A stretch of 64,000 bases of DNA from Streptomyces hundungensis. Lineage in GTDB: Bacteria; Actinomycetota; Actinomycetes; Streptomycetales; Streptomycetaceae. A program made the position numbers and the translations under genes. Positions within the stretch are counted from its first letter, which is position 1. Every line of letters starts with the position of its first letter. The DNA lies in assembly GCF_003627815.1 (NCBI RefSeq), contig NZ_CP032698.1, positions 7,068,001-7,132,000 on the forward strand, written 5' to 3'. Shown here in pieces: positions 57,969-64,000 of the stretch. The notes beneath the pieces are model-generated. The model was not told the origin of the DNA. It searched no databases and saw only the letters and a program-made list of their open reading frames with translations.

Positions 57969-59489
57969 ATGGGGGAGAAGGTCGTGGCAGGCGGATTCGA
58001 CCTGTCCGATCGGCACCGCTACCGGGACAAGCTGCACCAGTGCCTGGAGGGGCTGGAGAAGCTGCTGGCCCAGAAGCGGTTCGACCGTCCCAAGAACATG
58101 ATGGGGCTGGAGCTCGAGCTGAATCTCGCGGGTCCCGACGGTATGCCGCGCATGATGAATGGCGAGGTGCTCGAACGCATCGCGAGCCGGGATTTCCAGA
58201 CCGAACTCGGAATGTTCAATCTGGAAGTGAACATCGCCCCGCACCGGCTCGGAGGCCGGGTATTCGATCAGCTCGCCGAGGAGCTGCGCACCGCCCTCGG
58301 GTACGCGGATCGCAAGGCCGGAGAGGTCGACGCGGGCATCGTCATGATCGGTATTCTGCCGACGCTGACGCAGGACGACCTCGTACCCGGGAACCTTTCC
58401 GACGTCGACCGCTACCAGTTGCTCAACGATCAAATCGTGGCCGCCCGCGGGGAGGATTTCACCCTCGACATCCACGGCGTGGAACGGCTCTCCTGCACCT
58501 CCGCGTCCATCGCCCCCGAGGCCGCCTGTACCTCCGTGCAGTTGCATTTGCAGGTGACGCCGGCGCGGTTCGCCGCGGTGTGGAACGCGGCCCAGGCGGT
58601 CGCCGCCGTGCAGGTCGCGATGGGCGCCAACGCGCCCTTCCTGTTCGGCCGTGAGCTGTGGCGCGAGTCCCGGCCGCCGCTGTTCGAGCAGGCCACCGAC
58701 ACCCGGCCGGCGGAACTGCGCGCCCAAGGGGTGCGCCCGCGCACCTGGTTCGGGGAGCGCTGGGTGTCGTCCGCCTATGAACTCTTCGAGGAGAACCTGC
58801 GGTTCTTCCCGCCGCTGCTGCCCATCTGCGACGAGGAGGAGCCGCTGCGCGTCATCGCGGACGGCGGGGTGCCGGGCCTGAAGGAGCTGGTGCTGCACAA
58901 CGGGACGATCTACCGGTGGAACCGGCCGGTGTACGGGATCGCCGACGGGGTGCCGCATCTGAGGGTGGAGAACAGGGTGCTGCCGGCCGGGCCCACCGTC
59001 GCCGACGTCCTCGCCAACACGGCCTTCTATTACGGCCTGGTGCGGGCCCTCGCCGAGGAGTCGCGGCCGGTGTGGACGCGGCTGCCCTTCGAGTCCGCGG
59101 CCTCCAACTTCGACGCCGCCTGCCGCTACGGGATCGACGCCGAGCTCCTGTGGCCGGTGCCGCGGCGTGGTGGCGGCGTCGCCCGGGTGCCCGCCATCAA
59201 GCTCGTCAGCGAGGAGTTGCTGCCGCTGGCGGCGGCCGGGCTCGACGCGTGGGGCATCGAGGCGGCAGACCGCGATTACTACCTCGGGATCATCGAGGAG
59301 CGCTGCCGACGTCGCGTCAACGGGGCGTCCTGGCAGGTCGACACCTACCATCGGGCGCTGGCCGCCGGACTCGGCAGGGAGGCGGCGCTCGCCGCCACCA
59401 CCCGGCGCTACCGGGAGCTGATGCTGGAGGGCGAGCCCGTGCACACCTGGCCGACGGGCTTCCCGGGCCCGGAGGCGCGCCGGCGCTAG
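57969..59489 (+). CDS. Glutamate-cysteine ligase family 2-like protein
   Basis: The 506-residue protein resembles the GCS2/YbdK carboxylate-amine ligases. It has the N-terminal MMGLELELNLAG (Glu-rich metal site), FQTELGMFNLEVNIAP, ASIAPEAACTSVQLHLQV, and VAMGANAPFLFGRELWRESRPPLFEQATD. The family joins glutamate to an amine or thiol using ATP. In actinobacteria, members act in gamma-glutamylcysteine supply (EgtA) or have unknown substrates, and the pathway here is not indicated by neighbours. ATG 57969 has GAGGAGGGA. Its TAG stop lies exactly at the left end of a MITE. Confidence 0.85.
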   Translation: MGEKVVAGGFDLSDRHRYRDKLHQCLEGLEKLLAQKRFDRPKNMMGLELELNLAGPDGMPRMMNGEVLERIASRDFQTELGMFNLEVNIAPHRLGGRVFDQLAEELRTALGYADRKAGEVDAGIVMIGILPTLTQDDLVPGNLSDVDRYQLLNDQIVAARGEDFTLDIHGVERLSCTSASIAPEAACTSVQLHLQVTPARFAAVWNAAQAVAAVQVAMGANAPFLFGRELWRESRPPLFEQATDTRPAELRAQGVRPRTWFGERWVSSAYELFEENLRFFPPLLPICDEEEPLRVIADGGVPGLKELVLHNGTIYRWNRPVYGIADGVPHLRVENRVLPAGPTVADVLANTAFYYGLVRALAEESRPVWTRLPFESAASNFDAACRYGIDAELLWPVPRRGGGVARVPAIKLVSEELLPLAAAGLDAWGIEAADRDYYLGIIEERCRRRVNGASWQVDTYHRALAAGLGREAALAATTRRYRELMLEGEPVHTWPTGFPGPEARRR

Positions 59490-59678
59490 GGTCTGTCCGG
59501 CGGATCTGGTCGCCGTCGGGGTGCCTTGGCCTTGTGGTGCTGGTGAGTGGGGGGCTGGTGCGTCCAGCTGCACGGCGGAGGAGGGCGGCGACGCGGAGCG
59601 TCGGCAACCGACGGCAATGCCGCAGATGGGCGTGCCGGCCCCCCGCGTCCCAGACAAGATCCGCCGGACAGGCCCTAG
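59487..59678. mobile_element. MITE with TA-flanked 20-bp terminal inverted repeats (IS630-like ends)
   Basis: TAGGGTCTGTCCGGCGGATC at 59487-59506 is matched by GATCCGCCGGACAGGCCCTA at 59658-59677 with one mismatch, and the whole is bounded by CTAG. The 190-bp body has no ORF. A TA target duplication and CTGTCCGG ends suggest an IS630/Tc1-type non-autonomous element. Both flanking convergent genes end with TAG stops formed by the element's ends. Confidence 0.7.
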
Positions 59679-61468
59679 GCGCGGTGCTGGGCCTGGACCA
59701 GGGTCACGATCGCCCTGAGGATCACGGCCTGGATGTCGGCCGGGTCGTTGACCTGGTAGCCGGCGCCGCCGCCCGCCCGCGCGATCTCCCGCACCTCGTC
59801 CTGGTCGGCCTGCGGGCCGACCGCGATGGCGATCAGCGCCACCGGCTTCGCGGGGTCCGCGAGCTGGTGCAACCGGGCGACGAGGTCGGCGCGCGAGATG
59901 CTGCCCGGGTCCTCGTTGGCGCCGTCGGTGAGCAGCACCACCGCGTTGAACTTGCCGCTCGCGTACGTCGAGGTCGCCTCCTGGTACGCGGCCAGCGTCG
60001 TGTCGAAGAGGCCGGTCGCGCCGTGCGGCACCGGCTGGAGCGCGGCGAACGCCGACGTCAGCCTGGACCGCTGGGTGCCGCCGCCGGCCGCCGGGTCACC
60101 CAGCCGGGCGGTCGGCACCAGGCGACGGTAGTCGCGGGAGCCGTCGAGCCGGGTGGCGAAGTCCCACAGGCCGATCTCGTCCTCGGCGGTGAACTGCGCA
60201 AGCGCCTGGAGCAGCGAGGCCTTGGTGACGTCCATCCGGGAGCGGCCGCCCGAGCCCGGAACCGCGGCCGCCATCGACCCCGAGGCGTCCACCACCGTGG
60301 TGAGCCGCGCGCTCTGCACGGTGATCGTCCACATGCCGAGGGCGTCCTGGAGCTCCTGGTTCGAGGGAGGGTCGGCGGTGGCGCTCGCGTACGGCTGCGG
60401 TGCGCTGCCGCCGGCTGCCGAGACGATCGGGTCGGCGACGGCCCGTCCCGGTGCGCGAAACCCCCGCCCGGCGAGGGCGCGTTGGGACCCGGGGTCGCCG
60501 AGCAGCGTCAAAAAGCGCATCGCCGCCCGGCTCTCGTCGGTACTCATGCCGGCTTCACGGACCATGGCGTACGGATAGTCCAGGTGTGGCGCGCCGTCCT
60601 TGGGATAGAAGAGACGCAGCGCGCTCGCGGAACTCCCGCCGCCATGTGCGGCGTTGTAGGAGAAGGCCGCCTGCTCGGAGAGGATCACGGTCGCGCTGGT
60701 GCGTGAAGTCCCGCTATTGGTGGGCGAGTTGGCGGGGGCGAGCGTATCGACCACATGGCCGTCGCTGTCGGCGACGCGCTGCGAGAGCACTTTGGCGAGC
60801 GCCGCGCCCAGGGTGGCGCCCTCGCCGCCCCGGGCCGCCGCGGACTTGCCGATGCAGCTCAGCGCGAGCAGGCCCGCGGCGCTGTGCGCGGGGTCCGCCG
60901 AGCCCAGGCGCAGCTTGTCGTCCTGGGTGGCGGCCAGCGCCAACTCGGCCCAGGTGTACGTCTTGTGGGGCCAGCCGAGCGACGCGGCCGCGGTGGGCAG
61001 CGCGCCGAGCGCGACGGGGGAGTCGGCGACATGGCCCGCGGTGACCACGGTGGCCGAACCGCTCGCGTCCTTGGCGCGGTCCACCCACAGCGAGGCGTCC
61101 GGTATCCACACCGCGAAGTCGGGTCTGGAGCGGGAGGTGAAGGACGCGGCCACCTCGGAGGAGTCGCGGGCGGTGACCCGTACGTCCATGCACGAGCCGT
61201 CCGAGGTGATCCGCTCCTCGCGGGCCCGGTCGGCGACGGCCTCGATCACCGGAGCCACGTCCGGGGAGGCGACCAGGTCCAGCCGTACCGCGGAGGACGC
61301 GCAGGAGCGGCCGAAGGAGAGCGCCCCGCGCTGCACGGCGACGGCGGCGCCCCCGGCCACGGCCAGGACGAGCGCGGTGGCGAGGGCGACCGTCCGCCGC
61401 CGGGCGGAGTCCCGGACCGCCCCGGTGCTGCCGGTCTCGGCGTCGTCGGGCAAGCTGTGACGTCCCAT
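59675..61468 (-). CDS. Exported substrate-binding/VWA domain protein
   Basis: The 597-residue protein has a cytosolic N-terminus (25 residues), one hydrophobic segment (TVALATALVLAVAGGAAVAV) and then an extracytoplasmic solute-binding-like domain (LVASPDVAPVIEAVADR, RPDFAVWIPDASLWVDRA, LPTAAASLGWPHKTYTWAELA). A C-terminal von Willebrand A domain (about 385-597) has the MIDAS motif DASGS starting at Asp394 and LLTDGANEDPG. This bacterial-extracellular-binding/VWA fusion is common in Streptomyces, and the ligand is unknown. ATG 61468 has GGAGGGG. The TAG stop overlaps the MITE end. Confidence 0.87.
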   Translation of the reverse strand: MGRHSLPDDAETGSTGAVRDSARRRTVALATALVLAVAGGAAVAVQRGALSFGRSCASSAVRLDLVASPDVAPVIEAVADRAREERITSDGSCMDVRVTARDSSEVAASFTSRSRPDFAVWIPDASLWVDRAKDASGSATVVTAGHVADSPVALGALPTAAASLGWPHKTYTWAELALAATQDDKLRLGSADPAHSAAGLLALSCIGKSAAARGGEGATLGAALAKVLSQRVADSDGHVVDTLAPANSPTNSGTSRTSATVILSEQAAFSYNAAHGGGSSASALRLFYPKDGAPHLDYPYAMVREAGMSTDESRAAMRFLTLLGDPGSQRALAGRGFRAPGRAVADPIVSAAGGSAPQPYASATADPPSNQELQDALGMWTITVQSARLTTVVDASGSMAAAVPGSGGRSRMDVTKASLLQALAQFTAEDEIGLWDFATRLDGSRDYRRLVPTARLGDPAAGGGTQRSRLTSAFAALQPVPHGATGLFDTTLAAYQEATSTYASGKFNAVVLLTDGANEDPGSISRADLVARLHQLADPAKPVALIAIAVGPQADQDEVREIARAGGGAGYQVNDPADIQAVILRAIVTLVQAQHRA

Positions 61469-61646
61469 GGCGGTGGTGCCCCTCCTTGAAACCCGAACAA
61501 GGAAATCCGAACAAGGAAAAAGGAGACCCGCACCCTCGTAAGGGCGCCCGTCCCCCGGCCTGTCGCGCGCGATCTTCGTGATGTCCTTCGAGACCCTAGC
61601 GGGGCGGCCGTGGGGAGGGAACGGGATTCGTCAACTGGAGGCAGGT

Positions 61647-62450
61647 GTGCAGGTGGAGGCCGAGCGCGTGGCTGATTCTCTTCCCCAAGGGGGTACTTCA
61701 CCGCGGATCCTGCGGTCCGAGACGGTGCTCGTGCTGGCGCTCTCACTCGGCGCGAGCGGAGTGTCGGCGCTGATCAGCTTCGTGGGCTCGCTCACCAAGG
61801 AGGGCGGGCTCAAGCATCAGGCGGCGAACCTCAACGCCTCCCACGCCCCCGGACGGCCGTGGCTCGATCTCGCCTGGCAGCTCTTCGGCATCGCGACGGC
61901 GCTGGTGCCGGTCGCGCTCGTGGCACACCTGTTGTTCCGCGAGCGCGGAGCGGGCCTGAGGACGCTCGGCCTAGACCGGACGCGGCCCTGGTCGGACCTG
62001 GGCCGCGGGGTGCTGATCGCCGCCGGGATCGGCAGCGCGGGGCTCGCCTTCTATCTGGTGGCGCGGGCAGTGGGCGGCAACTTGACGGTGGTTCCCGAGT
62101 CGCTGCCCGGTGTGTGGTGGAAGTATCCGGTACTCGTCCTTTCGGCGTTGCAGAACGCGGTGCTCGAAGAAGTCATCGTCGTCGGGTATCTGCTGCGCAG
62201 ACTCGGCCAGTTGGGGTGGACGCCCATGGCCGCGCTGGTGGCCGGTTCCGTACTGCGCGGCTCGTACCACCTCTACCAGGGCGTGGGCGGCTTCGTCGGC
62301 AACATGGTGATGGGCGTGGTCTTCGTCCTGCTCTACCGGCGCTGGCAGCGGGTCGGGCCGCTCGTCGTGGCGCACGCACTGCTCGACATCGGGGCGTTCG
62401 TCGGGTACGCGCTGCTCGCCGGGAAGGTGAGCTGGCTCCCGACGATGTGA
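61647..62450 (+). CDS. CPBP (CAAX protease/bacteriocin-processing) family membrane protein
   Basis: The 267-residue protein has six to seven hydrophobic segments and the CPBP/ABI motifs: EEVIVVGYLLRRL (Glu-Glu, motif 1), SYHLYQG (His, motif 2) and HALLDIGAFVG (His/Asp, motif 4). Family members are intramembrane glutamic proteases or enzyme-like membrane proteins. GTG 61647 has GGAGG five bases upstream; an in-frame ATG at 61578 is likely too early. It is convergent with the phzF-like gene, 7 bp apart. No bacteriocin genes are nearby. Confidence 0.88.
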   Translation: MQVEAERVADSLPQGGTSPRILRSETVLVLALSLGASGVSALISFVGSLTKEGGLKHQAANLNASHAPGRPWLDLAWQLFGIATALVPVALVAHLLFRERGAGLRTLGLDRTRPWSDLGRGVLIAAGIGSAGLAFYLVARAVGGNLTVVPESLPGVWWKYPVLVLSALQNAVLEEVIVVGYLLRRLGQLGWTPMAALVAGSVLRGSYHLYQGVGGFVGNMVMGVVFVLLYRRWQRVGPLVVAHALLDIGAFVGYALLAGKVSWLPTM

Positions 62451-62457
62451 GGCGGCT

Positions 62458-63273
62458 TCAGGGGGCGGTCAGCAGCTCGCCGTCGATCACGGTCACGGCC
62501 CGGCCGGTGAGCAGGGTGCGCTCGCCGCGCAGCTCGGTGCGGACGATCCCGGAGCGGGCCGAGGCCTGGAGGCCGGTCAGTTCGGTACGGCCCAGGCGCG
62601 CCGACCAGAACGGGGCGAGGGCGGTGTGGGCGCTGCCCGTCACCGGGTCCTCGTCGACGCCGACGTTGGGGAAGAAGCAGCGCGAGACGAAGTCGTAGCC
62701 GCGGGCCGGGTCGGCGGCCGGGGCCGTCGCGATGATGCCGCGCTCGGAGTGCCGGCCCAGCGCCTTGATGTCGGGCGCGAGGGAACGCACGGCCGCCTCG
62801 TCGGACAGCTCCACCAGGAGGTCACCGATGTGGGCGGAGGTGCCGTGGGCCGAGAGGACCGGGGCGCCGAGCGCCTCGGCGAGCCCCGCCGGGACCGGCT
62901 CCTCCCGGAGGGCGGAGGTGGGGAAGTCCAGGGTGATCGTGCCGTCCTCGGCGGTGGTCGACGTCAGGATGCCGCAGCGCGCGGCGAACCGCACGGTCCC
63001 GGTCGCGGCCCCCGTGGAGTGCAGCACGTGCGCGGTGGCCAGGGTGGCGTGGCCGCACATGTCGACCTCGGTGCCGGGCGTGAACCAGCGCAGCGCCCAG
63101 TCCGCCTCACCGCCCGGTGGCAGGGGGTGGGCGAAGGCGGTCTCCGCGTGGTTGACCTCGCGGGCGACGTCCTGGAGCCAGGTGTCGGACGGGAAGGCGT
63201 CGAGCAGCAGGACGCCGGCCGGGTTGCCGGCGAAGGGGCGGTCGGTGAAGGCGTCGACGATTCGGATGCGCAT
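62458..63273 (-). CDS. PhzF-family isomerase/epimerase-like protein
   Basis: The 271-residue protein has the PhzF two-lobe layout: IVDAFTDRPFAGNPAGVLLLD (first lobe), REVNHAETAFAHPL with the catalytic glutamate (Glu44), RWFTPGTEVDMCGHATLATAHVL, and the second-lobe FFPNVGVDEDPVTGSAHTALAPFW. PhzF itself isomerises DHHA in phenazine synthesis, but most stand-alone actinobacterial members have unknown substrates and no other phenazine genes are present. ATG 63273 is the start. Confidence 0.93.
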   Translation of the reverse strand: MRIRIVDAFTDRPFAGNPAGVLLLDAFPSDTWLQDVAREVNHAETAFAHPLPPGGEADWALRWFTPGTEVDMCGHATLATAHVLHSTGAATGTVRFAARCGILTSTTAEDGTITLDFPTSALREEPVPAGLAEALGAPVLSAHGTSAHIGDLLVELSDEAAVRSLAPDIKALGRHSERGIIATAPAADPARGYDFVSRCFFPNVGVDEDPVTGSAHTALAPFWSARLGRTELTGLQASARSGIVRTELRGERTLLTGRAVTVIDGELLTAP

Positions 63274-63452
63274 GGCGGCACCGTACGGGACGCGCGATCC
63301 CCGGGACCAAGGCCAATGCGCGACCGCTGGACCGGTTGGGGGGCGGCGCCTTCGATGCGGCTGGGCGTGGTCGCCCAGGGGTACCCCGGTTCACGGCGGG
63401 ACGGCGAGGTGGGCGCCGTCCGCGCCGTGTCGGCGTCGGGGAACTCAGGCGG

Positions 63453-63701
63453 TCAGGCGGTCAGGGGGACGGGGTGGACCTCGTCGGCCCGGTGGCCGGC
63501 CCGCTCGTGGATGCGCTGCACGGCTTCGGCCGACGGCGCCTCGGAGAGGCAGTAGACCGTGCCCGACTTTGGGTCCGCCCAGGCCTTCTCGAAGTGGACG
63601 CCCTCCTCCTTCTCGATGGCGAGGTCCGCTTGGTGGGCCTGCTTCAGCTGGTCGGCGGTGATGCCCGCCATGCCGTGGTGGACGTCCATGAACTGGGACA
63701 T
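63453..63701 (-). CDS. SCO4226-family nickel-binding protein
   Basis: The 82-residue protein reads MSQFMDVHHGMAGITADQL, then AHQADLAIEKEEGVHFEKAW, CLSEAPSAEAVQRIHERAGH and ends in VHPVPLTA. It matches the SCO4226-type small nickel-binding ferredoxin-like fold family. The conserved His residues in DVHHG and Glu/His in EEGVHF are likely ligands. ATG 63701 has AAGGGGGTG; a longer upstream start lacks support. Confidence 0.9.
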   Translation of the reverse strand: MSQFMDVHHGMAGITADQLKQAHQADLAIEKEEGVHFEKAWADPKSGTVYCLSEAPSAEAVQRIHERAGHRADEVHPVPLTA

Positions 63702-63897
63702 GGCGTCGCACCCCCTTCCGGCGATCGGTGCCGGGGCGTTCAGAACTGCCAAGTCCGTTTGCCAGTTCCAGCTCCGCTCCCTCCATCGTGCGCCCGAAGG
63801 GCTGCGCGGGCGAGCGAGCAGGGACCGGGGGCGGGCGGGTCGGCGCGTCGGCGGCGGACTTCCTGAGAGAGGCTTGCCAAGCGTAAGTCACCGATAT

Positions 63898-63927
63898 ATC
63901 GTTGACGCATCGCGACAGATCAACGAT
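63898..63927. promoter_or_regulatory. PadR-type inverted repeat at the padR promoter
   Basis: ATCGTTGA (63898-63905) and TCAACGAT (63920-63927) are perfect arms separated by 14 bp. They are preceded by CGATATATC and a TTGCCA (63874) / TATCGT (63897) promoter with a 17-bp spacer. An autoregulatory operator is likely. Confidence 0.6.
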
Positions 63928-63942
63928 GGAAGGAAACGAATC

Positions 63943-64000
63943 ATGCGTTCCCATGGATATGGACAGCAAGGACCCGGCCATCGCGGTCGGGGCGACTTCG
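63943..64000 (+). CDS. PadR-family regulator, N-terminal fragment
   Basis: Only the first 19 codons are present (MRSHGYGQQGPGHRGRGDF). A Gly/His/Arg-rich N-terminus of this type precedes the winged helix in a common group of Streptomyces PadR regulators. ATG 63943 has GGAAGGAAACG upstream. The inverted repeat just before it supports a self-regulated transcription factor. The gene runs off the window. Confidence 0.55.
   Translation, partial: MRSHGYGQQGPGHRGRGDF

Overview
The window is a high-GC, gene-dense piece of an actinobacterial chromosome, almost certainly Streptomyces. The evidence is the codon usage, an rRNA operon without spacer tRNAs, a conservon (cvnABCD), and the local order of crr-ptsI, cls, a GDP-mannose-pyrophosphorylase-like gene, DUF881 genes, an FHA protein, two MerR regulators, dinB and gcvP. 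That order matches what I remember of the Streptomyces core chromosome, and part of it matches the Mycobacterium Rv1822-Rv1832 region. The species cannot be fixed by eye. No phage, integrase, intact transposase, CRISPR array or tRNA gene was seen.

Layout. (1) 1-2.0 kb: end of an ankyrin-repeat gene, a tiny Cys-rich ORF, and a HEAT-repeat gene. (2) 2.1-7.4 kb: a minus-strand operon of 5-oxoprolinase genes (pxpABC), a DUF1445 protein and an MFS transporter. It is divergent from a FadR-type regulator, with a palindromic operator between them. (3) 7.5-15.0 kb: a three-gene condensin-like (MukBEF/MksBEF/JetABC) operon of kleisin, kite and a 1535-residue SMC ATPase. It lacks the JetD/MksG nuclease gene and is interrupted by a MITE-like inverted-repeat element. 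This is the best candidate for an under-described system. (4) 15.2-20.4 kb: a small membrane protein and a complete conservon. (5) 20.4-25.9 kb: glycerol kinase, a thiolase/DUF35 pair with a TetR-type operator, a DUF962 protein, an exported VanX-like peptidase and a NUDIX hydrolase. (6) 25.9-34.1 kb: GH31 glycosidase, acetoacetyl-CoA synthetase, and a MocR regulator divergent from an MFS transporter that is followed by an unknown gene.

(7) 34.2-36.4 kb: the general PTS genes crr and ptsI. (8) 36.4-42.3 kb: a complete 16S-23S-5S operon with leader, processing stem and a strong terminator. (9) 42.4-56.2 kb: cardiolipin synthase, a nucleotidyltransferase/PMM-like fusion, DUF881-Sbp-DUF881, an FHA protein resembling GarA, an FtsR-like MerR, a DUF151 nuclease-like protein, a second MerR, DNA polymerase IV with an added C-terminal domain, a PRC-barrel protein, and gcvP behind a tandem glycine riboswitch. 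(10) 56.3-64 kb: a DUF5999 protein, a plus-strand terminator without an obvious gene, a glutamate-cysteine-ligase-like enzyme, a second MITE lying exactly between two convergent stop codons, a solute-binding/VWA lipoprotein-like protein, a CPBP protease-like protein, a PhzF enzyme, a SCO4226-type protein and the start of a PadR regulator.

How the genes work together. The pxp cluster should import and hydrolyse 5-oxoproline, with DUF1445 possibly feeding it from D-glutamate. The condensin-like trio should form one DNA-loading complex. CvnA-D form a membrane-associated G-protein-like signalling module. The rrn-to-gcvP block groups envelope growth (Cls, DUF881/Sbp), nitrogen/2-oxoglutarate control (FHA protein), division control (FtsR) and glycine catabolism (GcvP).
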